Shown here: positions 15,690 through 25,382 of the stretch, piece after piece
How the letters are laid out: each line of letters begins with the position of its first letter
Numbering within the stretch: position 1 is the stretch's first letter
Source of the DNA: a virus
Strand: one strand, 5' to 3'
IMG/VR virus record: IMGVR_UViG_3300009159_000213
Coordinates: 1-30,901 of that record
DNA: 30,901 nucleotides
The notes under the pieces: generated by a model
The model's input: the letters and a program-made list of their open reading frames with translations, nothing else
What the model was told of the DNA's origin: nothing
The model's database searches: none
Translations under genes and position numbers: made by a program

Positions 15690-18600
15690 ATGGCAAAAAA
15701 ACAGATAAAAGATTTTAAATTTGTACCAGGAGCAATACCTCCTGCCTATAATGCATATCCCAACACTGTGAATTTAATCACTGCCAACAAGGATTATATC
15801 ATTGCTGAAGTGATGGAATATTTGCAAGTTGCTTCAGGCACTCCCAGTTCACCTCCCGCAGCATATCCTAATACCATTGCTCTTTTGACCAACAATAAAA
15901 ATTTTATCAAAGAAGAAGCCACTGCTTGGATTGCTAATCAGGTAGCAAGTAACACAGCACCTTTTGTGGGATATATCTACGATGCAACCAAATGTAAAAG
16001 AGATATAGGATATTTGGTTGATGCTTGGTTGATTGATTTGGCTGGTGGTGGTAATGCTGAAACTATTAGAATTGGAAGACAATATTGGTTGAACGGTGAT
16101 CCTCAATTATTAAATCCCACTCAAGAAGCAGCAGTTTATTCATTCATAAAAAATTTAGCTACTAATTATATTTTTACAAAAACTGTTTGGACCACTTTAC
16201 AATCACCTGTGGTTGCCACTCAAAATACTTCAGGCACTGCTGCTGAAGCAGGTGGAATCACAAGATTTCAAACTTTAATTGACATTGTTGTTTATTTGAT
16301 CACTGATGGATTGTCTGGATTGACCAGCATTGTTTCCAATTATAATTCTTTGTATGTGGGTTACACTTATGATGAAACAAAATGTTCTAGAGACACTGAA
16401 TACGTGATTGATAGTTACATTTATGATTTGACTTACGGTGGAAATTCATCCACTTATTACACAGCATCTAGATATCAAATATTAGGAGTTATTCAAGTAA
16501 ACAATTATCAAGTAGAAGTTCAAACTCAAACATTTGTTAGAGATCTTATCACAAATTATATCTTATTAAACAAATATCATGCCAATTATCAATTAGCAGA
16601 AGAACAAGTCACAACCAATAACAACGGTGAAGCTGCTGGTGTTACACGAGTGACCACATTGGCCAATATTGTTATTGATACCATTGACGATGGACTGAGT
16701 GCATTGCCTACTGCAGTGGTTCCAAATTCACAAAATGGTGGATTAATGCCTAATGCTATTTCATTATTAGAATCCAACAAAAGATTTATTCAAGAAGAAG
16801 CTATTGCATATATTCAATACAATGTGGACAACGATATCAGTCCCTACGTTTATTACACATACAATTCAGAAAAATGCAAACGTGATGTGAGTTACATATT
16901 GGAAGGTTACATCACTGATTTAAAACATGGCGGTAATAGACAAACAGTTTTTAATGCCAGCAAATATTGGGAAAATGGAGTGCCTCAAGTGGATGGCAGT
17001 CGTGATCCTGAAATATATGCTCATACTTTTATAAGAGATTTGATTGACAATTACATTTGGAGCAACGCTTCTTTTTCTCCTTATCAAACAGCAATCAGTC
17101 AAGTGATTGACAACAATATCACTGTAGAAACTTTTGCTCCTACCAGATTAAAAGAACTCAGCAACACTATATTGGATGTGATTGAAAGTGGAGTAACATA
17201 TTTGCCAGCAGTGTTATCCAACAGAGGATATGTCAAAATACCAGGATTTTATAAATTAAAAGATTTCTTGTTAATAACCAACACATCTAGAAATCAAATC
17301 ATGTACAGTTTTGCTGATCCGGCTTCAGCAGCTGAAGTCACATATTCTGAAAATTATGACAGTGATTTTCCAGGAGCATTGTACGGCACGGATAAAATTA
17401 CCACCATAACATTTGATGTGGACACCAGTAACATGATGGTTACTGACAACATTCAAATATTTGTAGAAAAAGCAGAACAAACGGTGAGATTAAATCCTAT
17501 AGCCACAGATGCTATGGAAAGAATGAAAGTGGGTATACCACAATCCATGTTGGATGCTGACTTTGAATATGGATTGCAACCTACCAAATGGCAAGCATTA
17601 TCATTGATGAGAAACTATCCATCATTGTATGAAATACCAGGATCAGATATTGCTGTGACCAACGTCACAACAGATGCATCAACTGCTACAGGTGGAGTTG
17701 GATCCAGTTTAATCACAGTGACCACACTGTCTTCACATGGTCTTTCTGTGGGATCACCATTCACTATCAAAGCATTGGCTAACTCTATTTCAGGATTTGG
17801 TCGTGCTGAAGGAAGTTTTTTAATTAGTGAAGTTTCTGATACAAATTCATTTAAATTTTATGCAAAATCTAAAGTGGGTACCTCCAATGGACAAGTGTTG
17901 GCTTCCACATATACTCAATTAAGAAGAGCTGGATATTACACCGGTGCTGGAGTGGGATCTGCTACTTTTTCAGTTTACTCAGCAGGATCCACAGGCACAA
18001 TGACCACCAGTCTTATCACAGCATCTGGAAATGATTTCATTGGATTCACCGGTACACCTGCTCCCATAGGTGCTCCTTTAACAGGATCAGGCATAGTGTC
18101 TGGAACTCAAGTCACAGCAGTGACAGGTCCGGGTGGCACAGCAGCAAGTACCACATTGACCACATTGGCCAATATTGGTGATGCAACGCTGGTTGTAGAT
18201 ACAACTACTGATATCAGTCCTGGGTTAATATTTGATCGAGGAGATGGTGTAGGTGTATTGATCACTGATGTCACAGGTAACACCGTGAGTTTGAGTGGAG
18301 CATTAACATCAGCCATCATAGGATCATCTGCCACATACACAGGTTTAACACAAGCTGCCACATCAGGCTCAGGATCTGGTGCAGTGTTCACTGTGTCCAG
18401 AAGTGGTGGAATTTACAGTGTTTCGTCAACCAATCCAGGCACAGGATACACAGCTAGTGACACTGTCACAATCGTTGGCGCTAATTTGGAAGGAACTACT
18501 CCCGCTAATAATGCCACCATCACTGTGGTTTCAGCTGATCCTAAAAATCTTGTGAGCTCATTGAATAATTCATCTTTGGTGGGAGGCACAGGGTACAGTG

Positions 18601-21600
18601 ATGCTTCAGGTGTAGCTACCACTGCATCAGCTTCGGGCACAGGACTTACAGTAAATATTGTCACAGATGGTTTGGGAGTGATCACTTCCGTGACTCCATT
18701 GGCTCCTGGTCAAACCTATTCTGTGGGTGAAACTATCACCATCACTGGTGGTGGTGGCAATGCTACTATTCAAGTGTCTTCACTTACTCCAGGAGGTCAA
18801 ATCACCAGCGTGTCCGTTGCAGGCACAGTGGTAACTCCTCCAAGCAAAAATTTCATCAGTGCTATCACAATCAACACTCCGACCAGTGCTCAAATTGCCA
18901 GTGCCAGCAGCATAACATATTCTGCTATTGCTACCATTCAAGTAACTTTTGCTTCCAATCACGGATTTGTTCCAGGGGACAGTATCACAGTATCTATCAG
19001 CAGCTCAGGAACCAATGCTCAATTGGCATCTGGAGCATATTATGTGGAACAAACTCCAACTCCAACCACAATTAGATACACAGCCAGAGCAGCAGGTTCT
19101 ATAGTAAACACATTGACTGGAGTGGTTTATGCCAGACCAGACAGTTATTTTGTACACAGACCATTCGATGGTGGAGTACAATTAGGCACAGGTGGACCAG
19201 CACACGGTTCCACAGCAATACGTATGAGTAAAAAATACATACGTTATCAATCAGGTAAAGGTGTAATGTACAATACAGGAGCTCTATTTGCTCCCAGTTA
19301 TGATTTACGCAGTTTAACTGCTGCAGCAACCTCAGTGGGTTCAGTGGTAACTGTGGTCACTGATGACACTGATCACGGATGTCAGGTAGGTGCTCAGGTG
19401 GCTATTTCCGGAGTTAGCACTTCAGGATTCAATGGAGTGTACACAGTTTCAGACATTGTGGATGAAAGAACATTTAGATTTTTAGCAAATAAAGTTTTAG
19501 GAGCAACTTCGGCTGTATTAAGCAGTCAGTGTCAAATGTCTGTGAAAAACTGGCATGGAGCCACAGTCAGAGCTGGTATATTTGATGATCAGAACGGTAT
19601 GTTCTGGCAGTATGATGGAATTAGAATGGCTGTGGGAAGAAGATCCAGCACATTCCAAATTACTGGAACTGTTAATATTGCTGCCAACAATAATTTGGTC
19701 ACTGGTACCAACACAAGATTCACTCAACAATTAGCAGCTGGTGATAGAATTGTTATCAAAGGAATGAGTCACGTGGTCACTGTGATCAGTAGTGACACTT
19801 CTCTGACTGTGGCTCCAGATTTTAGAGGCGTGGCAGATGTTGCCAATGTTAAAGTTTGTAAAACTGTTGATATATTGGTGCCTCAAGAAGCATGGAATCA
19901 AGATCAATTGAATGGTTCTGGACCATCAGGATACAACATCGATGTGACCAAAATGCAAATGATAGGAATTCAACACACATGGTATGGTGCAGGATTTATT
20001 GATTTTATGCTGAGAGGATCTGAAGGTAATTACACATTTGCTCATAGATTCCGTAATTCCAACGTTAACTCTGAAGCATACATGCGTACAGGTAACCAAC
20101 CAGTGCGTTATGAAGTTATCAACGAAGGTACACCAACTCGATTGTCTGCTGCTATTAATTCTTCAGTTACTATTATACCTTTGGATTCCACTTATTGGTT
20201 TCCTGATGCAGGTACTGTGATCATTGACAATGAATTGATTAGATACACTGGAAGAACCAACACATCACTAACAGGATGTACCAGAGCAGCCACTTTAAGT
20301 CAATTTGTGGCAGGATCTCAAAGAACATTCACTGGTGGATCTGCCACTTCACATTTGGTTAGAGCTGGAGTGATATTAGTCAGCAACACTGTGACTCCAA
20401 TCATCAGTCACTGGGGATCAGCATTTATGATTGATGGTCAATTTGACAGTGATCGTGGTTATATCTTCAACTATGCTGCCACAGCATTGTCAGTAACATT
20501 GGAGAAAAAAACAGCATTCTTAATACGTTTGGCTCCTTCGGTTTCCAATGCCACTGTGGGAGATTTGGGAGAAAGAGAATTACTAAACAGAGCTCAATTA
20601 TTATTGGGATCAATATCAGTGACATCAGACACTCCAGGAGTAGATCCATTCCAAGGCAACGCATGGACTTCGGGTGGAACTGCCACTTCAGGATTGTATT
20701 ATTCTTATGTTTTTAACACAGTTAAAAACTGGTATTTGGCAGGTGGATCTGGCACATTCAGCAGCACAGCACCCACATTCACCACAGGTGTAGGAGCCAG
20801 TGGAACATATGGTGTTACTTTAACCTATGCAGGTTCAACTCCAACAGCAGGTGCTATCGTTATAGAAGGAGTTTTAAATGCTTCAAATTATCCTACTGAT
20901 CCTACGTTGATCACTTGGAACGGATTGAGTTCACAAGCATCAGGAGGACAACCAAGTTTTGCTCAAATTGCTTCGGGGGGTTCAGTGACGTGGGGAGGAA
21001 GTAACTATACCACAACAGCCACAGTGCAAGGACAATTTACTAACACATTAACAGCAAAATCATTTGCTGCCAGCACAACCAGTTTAACTGCCACATCATT
21101 CAGTGCTGTGACTCAAACAGCATCAGCAGCTTCTTTTGCTACAACCACATCAACCACATACAATTCAGCATTGTCCAATACTAGAACAGATTTTTTAATT
21201 ACCACTGCTGCTTATGATGCTTTGACCACTCCATTGGCAGCGGGAGATACCATATCAGCCACCACATACATCACAAGTGGTCAAACTATTTCTTCTGTGA
21301 CTAGAAATTTTATCACATTGGCTGGAACACCTTACACAAGAATTGTTATGAGTGCTGTTGCCAACGCTCTTTCACCAGCAGCCGCTACCAACAATGGAGC
21401 CAACATCACTGTGACATTTACCAGCTCTATGGCAGCAAGATACAACACAGCAATCAGTGCTGCTAGATCAGATTTCTTATTTCCTCAAACACAATATTCC
21501 ACAGCAATATTAAGTAATGATTTATTGTCTGCTGTAACTTTTATTACTGGTGGACAAACTGTTTCTTCTATATCTCCTAGTTACACCACTATTGCAGGAA

Positions 21601-22694
21601 CTGTGTATGCTAGAATAGTGATGAGTACTAATGGCACAGCTACCAGTGTGGCAGGAACAGGAAATAATGTTACAGTGACCAGAACCAGTGCTGCCACAGC
21701 CACATACGGTTCAGCATTGAATACTACTCGATCAGATTTTTTAATCACAGATTCTTCTTACACAGGCACAGGTATTGCTGTGGGAGATATTTTAAGCATA
21801 GGAAACTCAAGCACTTTTACATTAAGCAATGTGACCACAACAGGCACCGGTGGTCAATTTGCTTGTGATTCAACCACATTATTTGTGAATATGACTGTGA
21901 GAATCACTGGCACCATTGGTGGCAGTGGTAGTATATCAGGATATTCCACAGGCAATCTGTATTACATTGTGACCACTAATGGTTCAACTACATTTACACT
22001 ATCAGCCACTCTTGGTGGAGGGGGTATAACAACCACAGCAGGAACACCAACTGGATTGACTTACACCGTGAACAGTTTCATCAGTGGAGCTCAAACCATA
22101 ACAACCATAACAACAGGTTACATTACTATTAACTCAGTGTCACACACACGTATTGTGATGAGTGCTCCGGCCAATCTAACATCTGTGAGTGGTGCCAGTC
22201 AAGATATTACTGTTACTGTGACAGCCACAGGATCGGCAGCCACTTATACCACCACCAGTTATCTATTCTTTACATCTACCAGTTGGTTGTCTTCAGGAGC
22301 CACAGTGGGAACCAGAGTGGCCAGTTCTTACACAGGATTTCCAGCAGGTACTTCGGTAAACGCTGTGACCACAAGAATATTTGGAGGTACCACAGTATAC
22401 AGAGTTTCATTTACTCAATCAAGTACGACCACAATTGCAGCAAGTGCAACTCCCATTTTCCAATTTGGAGCTCTTTATGCATTGCCAGGAGAGACAGTAT
22501 TTTCATTTGTGTCAAACCCAGGCAGCACAGACACATTATCATTGGTTGAATTAAAAGAATTAACTGCAACCACTATTGGTGGCCGAGGAGCATTTCCAAA
22601 TGGTCCTGACGTGTTGGCCATTAACGTTTACAAAGTATCAGGTACAACTGCCACTGCCAACATTATTTTGCGTTGGGGTGAAGCTCAAGCGTAA
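15690..22694 (+). CDS. Giant virion/tail-fibre protein, 2334 aa
   Basis: 2334 residues, cytosolic-type start and no signal peptide. Residues 1-520 hold several copies of a helical repeat (NKxFIxEEAxAxI ... Y-x-C-x-RD-x-x-Y-x-x-D/E-x-x-x-x-DL-x-x-GGN). Residues about 600-650 carry the conserved marine-phage stretch MKVGIPQSMLDADFEYGLQP and QALSLMRNYPSLYEIPGSD. Residues 1290-1550 carry FDDQNGMFWQYDGIRMAVGR, IGIQHTWYGAGFIDFMLRG and RTGNQPVRYEV, also typical of large T4-like marine virion proteins. The C-terminal third is Ser/Thr/Gly/Ala-rich beta repeats (residues 1824-2180). The role is a large peripheral baseplate or fibre protein. Its stop abuts, without any gap, the stop of the convergent cupin gene. 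Confidence 0.85.
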   Translation: MAKKQIKDFKFVPGAIPPAYNAYPNTVNLITANKDYIIAEVMEYLQVASGTPSSPPAAYPNTIALLTNNKNFIKEEATAWIANQVASNTAPFVGYIYDATKCKRDIGYLVDAWLIDLAGGGNAETIRIGRQYWLNGDPQLLNPTQEAAVYSFIKNLATNYIFTKTVWTTLQSPVVATQNTSGTAAEAGGITRFQTLIDIVVYLITDGLSGLTSIVSNYNSLYVGYTYDETKCSRDTEYVIDSYIYDLTYGGNSSTYYTASRYQILGVIQVNNYQVEVQTQTFVRDLITNYILLNKYHANYQLAEEQVTTNNNGEAAGVTRVTTLANIVIDTIDDGLSALPTAVVPNSQNGGLMPNAISLLESNKRFIQEEAIAYIQYNVDNDISPYVYYTYNSEKCKRDVSYILEGYITDLKHGGNRQTVFNASKYWENGVPQVDGSRDPEIYAHTFIRDLIDNYIWSNASFSPYQTAISQVIDNNITVETFAPTRLKELSNTILDVIESGVTYLPAVLSNRGYVKIPGFYKLKDFLLITNTSRNQIMYSFADPASAAEVTYSENYDSDFPGALYGTDKITTITFDVDTSNMMVTDNIQIFVEKAEQTVRLNPIATDAMERMKVGIPQSMLDADFEYGLQPTKWQALSLMRNYPSLYEIPGSDIAVTNVTTDASTATGGVGSSLITVTTLSSHGLSVGSPFTIKALANSISGFGRAEGSFLISEVSDTNSFKFYAKSKVGTSNGQVLASTYTQLRRAGYYTGAGVGSATFSVYSAGSTGTMTTSLITASGNDFIGFTGTPAPIGAPLTGSGIVSGTQVTAVTGPGGTAASTTLTTLANIGDATLVVDTTTDISPGLIFDRGDGVGVLITDVTGNTVSLSGALTSAIIGSSATYTGLTQAATSGSGSGAVFTVSRSGGIYSVSSTNPGTGYTASDTVTIVGANLEGTTPANNATITVVSADPKNLVSSLNNSSLVGGTGYSDASGVATTASASGTGLTVNIVTDGLGVITSVTPLAPGQTYSVGETITITGGGGNATIQVSSLTPGGQITSVSVAGTVVTPPSKNFISAITINTPTSAQIASASSITYSAIATIQVTFASNHGFVPGDSITVSISSSGTNAQLASGAYYVEQTPTPTTIRYTARAAGSIVNTLTGVVYARPDSYFVHRPFDGGVQLGTGGPAHGSTAIRMSKKYIRYQSGKGVMYNTGALFAPSYDLRSLTAAATSVGSVVTVVTDDTDHGCQVGAQVAISGVSTSGFNGVYTVSDIVDERTFRFLANKVLGATSAVLSSQCQMSVKNWHGATVRAGIFDDQNGMFWQYDGIRMAVGRRSSTFQITGTVNIAANNNLVTGTNTRFTQQLAAGDRIVIKGMSHVVTVISSDTSLTVAPDFRGVADVANVKVCKTVDILVPQEAWNQDQLNGSGPSGYNIDVTKMQMIGIQHTWYGAGFIDFMLRGSEGNYTFAHRFRNSNVNSEAYMRTGNQPVRYEVINEGTPTRLSAAINSSVTIIPLDSTYWFPDAGTVIIDNELIRYTGRTNTSLTGCTRAATLSQFVAGSQRTFTGGSATSHLVRAGVILVSNTVTPIISHWGSAFMIDGQFDSDRGYIFNYAATALSVTLEKKTAFLIRLAPSVSNATVGDLGERELLNRAQLLLGSISVTSDTPGVDPFQGNAWTSGGTATSGLYYSYVFNTVKNWYLAGGSGTFSSTAPTFTTGVGASGTYGVTLTYAGSTPTAGAIVIEGVLNASNYPTDPTLITWNGLSSQASGGQPSFAQIASGGSVTWGGSNYTTTATVQGQFTNTLTAKSFAASTTSLTATSFSAVTQTASAASFATTTSTTYNSALSNTRTDFLITTAAYDALTTPLAAGDTISATTYITSGQTISSVTRNFITLAGTPYTRIVMSAVANALSPAAATNNGANITVTFTSSMAARYNTAISAARSDFLFPQTQYSTAILSNDLLSAVTFITGGQTVSSISPSYTTIAGTVYARIVMSTNGTATSVAGTGNNVTVTRTSAATATYGSALNTTRSDFLITDSSYTGTGIAVGDILSIGNSSTFTLSNVTTTGTGGQFACDSTTLFVNMTVRITGTIGGSGSISGYSTGNLYYIVTTNGSTTFTLSATLGGGGITTTAGTPTGLTYTVNSFISGAQTITTITTGYITINSVSHTRIVMSAPANLTSVSGASQDITVTVTATGSAATYTTTSYLFFTSTSWLSSGATVGTRVASSYTGFPAGTSVNAVTTRIFGGTTVYRVSFTQSSTTTIAASATPIFQFGALYALPGETVFSFVSNPGSTDTLSLVELKELTATTIGGRGAFPNGPDVLAINVYKVSGTTATANIILRWGEAQA
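21159..22240 (+). repeat. Tandem beta-repeat modules in the giant fibre C-terminus
   Basis: Three clear repeats begin at YNSALSNTRTDFLI (21159), YNTAISAARSDFLF (21441) and YGSALNTTRSDFLI (21705), spaced about 94 and 88 residues apart. Each ends in a (Y/H)-T/A-R-I-V-M-S strand. The third has an inserted GQFxCxxxxLFVNM...NGSTTFTLS module. A related copy lies in the first giant gene (YTKALSSSRTDFLI at 4243, through about 5045), with the same inserted module. Confidence 0.8.
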
Positions 22695-23093
22695 TTATTT
22701 TTCAATATTATTGGCGACTATTTCTTTGGATTGACTGTCACCTCTGATAATTCTATAATTATCGTTGGGGTCATCAGCAGTGCTCACTTCAGTCACGCTG
22801 CCAAAATCACTCAAACATTCCAGTTGATGTGGCATTAACGGACTGTTTCTCCAAGTGTCTCCTGGTTTTAATTCTTTTTCTAATAACGTGGCATTTTGTG
22901 TGTCTATCCAACGCAATTTAAAATTGCCTTCATTCACAAACCAGCTCTCATCTTTATTCTTATGAAAGTGCATGCTAAACTTGGCATTTTTGCGTGTGAA
23001 ACACATTATTTTGCCACAATATTGTTCATTGCTGGCCCAAATAATTTCGTAACCCCAACCTTTATCTACTTTGCCTTCTTTATTGATTATCAT
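22695..23093 (-). CDS. Cupin-fold protein, sugar-isomerase-like
   Basis: 132 residues, a single RmlC-like cupin. The first motif is HFHKNKDES (H42, H44, E49), and H89 in PHQL is the fourth expected metal ligand. The opening KGWGYEIIWASNEQYCGKIM resembles small phage and bacterial cupins related to type II mannose-6-phosphate isomerase. Last gene of the minus-strand string, it overlaps the 2OG oxygenase gene by 4 bases (ATGA). Possible roles are isomerising or binding a sugar phosphate, or sensing; its company with HldE/HldD makes a sugar substrate attractive. The fold and metal site are supported by the sequence; the substrate is unknown. Confidence 0.8.
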   Translation of the reverse strand: MIINKEGKVDKGWGYEIIWASNEQYCGKIMCFTRKNAKFSMHFHKNKDESWFVNEGNFKLRWIDTQNATLLEKELKPGDTWRNSPLMPHQLECLSDFGSVTEVSTADDPNDNYRIIRGDSQSKEIVANNIEK

Positions 23094-23728
23094 TTTATCT
23101 CCAATTGTACGACATTATCATAGCCATATACTCCATAAGCAAAAAAATTAAATGCCACAGAATATCTCACTTGATCGCTGTTATTAATCTCTACTGAATG
23201 TTCCAAATTGGATGGAAACATCACCATACTGTGTTGAGTAGGATCCACAGGCCATCCATTACCAGTGATAGGATTGGGAGAAGTGATAGTAATATCCAAT
23301 GTTTCAGAAAACACATTATCAAAATGTTTTCTTTTATGAAATATTATTCTGCCAGAATTTGCTGTGGATTGTAGGTACAATACTCCACTTAATAAACTAT
23401 TGCTGTGCGAGTGCATCCAACAATCTTTGCCCGGATCCTGTCTTGAAACCCAACTGTTGGTCATTCTAAAATCTAATTTTTTTGATACTCCCAAACAATT
23501 GTGCAAAAATGCATGCACTTGTTCTGTGATTTCTTTTTTTAATGGAGCACAAATAGGATTGTCTAAAATATTTAAATTACGATTGGTAGATGTACTCATA
23601 GGTCTTACAATAACATCTTCATGATTGATTAAAAAATCTTTTATTTCTGTAGTGACTTGTTTCATGGCAATTTTACCCACAGGTACAGCAAACAAAGGCA
23701 GTAATTCTAATTCACCCAATTTAAACAT
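23090..23728 (-). CDS. 2OG-Fe(II) oxygenase, phage TIGR02466-like
   Basis: 212 residues. The characteristic core is HSHSNSLLSGVLYLQ (H106, H108), followed by SGRIIFH, then MVMFPSNLEHSVEINNSDQVRYSVAFNFF, with H177 as the distal Fe ligand and R188 for 2-oxoglutarate (the split patches are FPSNLEHSVE and QVRYSVAFNF). This is the small 2OG-Fe(II) oxygenase type common in marine T4-like phages. It would hydroxylate an unidentified protein, sugar or nucleic acid substrate. The gap to the upstream SGNH gene is 45 bases and holds a weak CTTAAATA element on the minus strand (23736-23743). The family call is good; the substrate is not known even for close relatives. Confidence 0.85.
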   Translation of the reverse strand: MFKLGELELLPLFAVPVGKIAMKQVTTEIKDFLINHEDVIVRPMSTSTNRNLNILDNPICAPLKKEITEQVHAFLHNCLGVSKKLDFRMTNSWVSRQDPGKDCWMHSHSNSLLSGVLYLQSTANSGRIIFHKRKHFDNVFSETLDITITSPNPITGNGWPVDPTQHSMVMFPSNLEHSVEINNSDQVRYSVAFNFFAYGVYGYDNVVQLEIK

Positions 23729-23773
23729 AATATTTTATTTAAGTTATTCAGTTTTGATACACAGCAACATTGA

Positions 23774-24565
23774 TTATAAACTGTTTCCATTGTGTTGATC
23801 TTCCAGCCAATTTAAGTGTTTGAATCGATCCATATTGGTCAAATCCAATGATTTGATTTGTTCTGATCTAATGGTGTTTATAAATTGGTTATCCAATGTT
23901 ATTTTTAATTTTGGTACCACATATTTTTCCAACCATTTTAAATATATTTGAGAAGTAGGATGAAGATCTCTCACTTGTTCTTTTACATAATTTTTAAATG
24001 TTTTACTATAGGTTAAAAACATGGAGTCTATTCCTGTGTATCCTAATGTGTCAACAAACCGTTGAATAGGATCAATCCAAACATCTTCATCAAACAATTT
24101 CTTATAAAAATTTAATTCTGGATACTGTTTGATATCTTTTGTAAGATCAGTAGAACTGGTCATAAACCAAACACATGATTGATTTTTTAATAAATTAATA
24201 CCTAAATTTATAAAATTCATTGTGTGCATGATATAACTGAATTCATCCCAATATTTTAATATAAAACTATTGGGGACATCTTTTTCGTGAATTAAAACAT
24301 TACCACCAGCACGCCAACCTTGAAATTCTTTTTTATTATGAATATCGTGTCTATGAAAATCTGTCCATTGCACAATCACTGTGTCATCTTTGGTCAGTTT
24401 ATTTTTTAATAAGCATTCAGACAATCTTTCTACTATGCCTCTATTGCCTATACCGCGCACAGACCAATTTTCATAATGATCATAAGTAGTACCCAACATG
24501 TCAGCCCAAGTGGGCCAATAATAATTGGTATAACTACAACCAAATGTAAACAATCTTTTAGTCAT
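23774..24565 (-). CDS. SGNH/GDSL-like hydrolase
   Basis: 263 residues. The N-terminal strand ends in FGCSYT, with S11 at the nucleophile position of GDS(L) block I. GIGNRGI (38-44) fits block II, and DLHPTSQIYLKWL (D200, H202) is the block V Asp-x-His. The block III Gly/Asn pattern is replaced by QWTDFHRHD, which is usual in the phage branch. No signal peptide is visible, so action is inside the infected cell. Family members add or remove acyl groups, often on glycans. It overlaps hldD by 8 bases, tying it to sugar chemistry. An acyl-ester activity on the phage-directed sugar is inference. Confidence 0.75.
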   Translation of the reverse strand: MTKRLFTFGCSYTNYYWPTWADMLGTTYDHYENWSVRGIGNRGIVERLSECLLKNKLTKDDTVIVQWTDFHRHDIHNKKEFQGWRAGGNVLIHEKDVPNSFILKYWDEFSYIMHTMNFINLGINLLKNQSCVWFMTSSTDLTKDIKQYPELNFYKKLFDEDVWIDPIQRFVDTLGYTGIDSMFLTYSKTFKNYVKEQVRDLHPTSQIYLKWLEKYVVPKLKITLDNQFINTIRSEQIKSLDLTNMDRFKHLNWLEDQHNGNSL

Positions 24566-25382
24566 TTAAATCAAGATATTCTTTTATAGTTTTAAATTTT
24601 ATATTCACATGAGACTCTAATAAATCTATGTCAGCACAAGTGTAACTTTGATATTGTGCTTTCAATTGATCAGGCATGGGTATTAATTCTATACGAGCAT
24701 TATATTTTTTAGCAATCATTTCTGCCACAGCAGCAAAACTCACAGGTATTCCTGTGCCTACATTAAAAATACCACTCACATCTTTGTTTAGCATTTGTTC
24801 ATGTACGTCACAAACATCATCCACGCACACAAAATCTCTCTGATAATTTTCACTTTTTTCAAAAATTTTAATTACTCCTGTTTGTTGAGCTTGTTGAATA
24901 AATTTTGAAACTGGTGATGCTTGGTTTCCTTTGTGATCTTCATATGCTCCATACACATTAAAATATCTAAATCCTTGTATTAATATGTTATATTCATTGT
25001 AAGGAACAGATTTGATCATTCTATCGAATAAAAATTTACTCCAAGCATAAGCACTTTGAGGAGACATGGCAGCACTTTCTTTAAAATTTTTAGTTTGTCC
25101 ATACACGCTGGCTGAACTGGCATATTGAAAATTAACTCCAGACATATCACACAACTGAAATAGTCTATAACTAAATTCAAAATTTTGAATCATTATTTTT
25201 TCCACATCTGTTTCGGTGGTGCTGCTGATAGCACCCAAATGTATCACTTGATCATATTTGGCTGGATCTGGAAACACATTGGGAATATAATCATATCCTT
25301 CCACTGTGTGTCCTTTATGCACCAAATATTTAAATAGATTTTGACCTATAAATCCTTTGTGTCCTGTGATTAATATTCTCAT
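24558..25382 (-). CDS. hldD: ADP-L-glycero-D-manno-heptose 6-epimerase
   Basis: 274 residues, an extended short-chain dehydrogenase. The NAD(P) motif is TGHKGFIG (6-13), the catalytic YxxxK is Y112-K116 in YAWSKFLFD, and GFRYFNVYG (137-145) with HKG (150-152), RDFVCVDDV (182-190) and GIFNVGTG (204-211) follow the HldD pattern closely, including PDQLKAQYQSYTCADI at the end. It epimerises ADP-D,D-heptose to ADP-L,D-heptose. At 274 residues it is shorter than bacterial HldD (about 310), mainly from a compact region before residue 60. It overlaps hldE by 4 bases (ATGA). The close resemblance to HldD rather than to generic epimerases makes this one of the firmest enzyme calls. Confidence 0.9.
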   Translation of the reverse strand: MRILITGHKGFIGQNLFKYLVHKGHTVEGYDYIPNVFPDPAKYDQVIHLGAISSTTETDVEKIMIQNFEFSYRLFQLCDMSGVNFQYASSASVYGQTKNFKESAAMSPQSAYAWSKFLFDRMIKSVPYNEYNILIQGFRYFNVYGAYEDHKGNQASPVSKFIQQAQQTGVIKIFEKSENYQRDFVCVDDVCDVHEQMLNKDVSGIFNVGTGIPVSFAAVAEMIAKKYNARIELIPMPDQLKAQYQSYTCADIDLLESHVNIKFKTIKEYLDLND

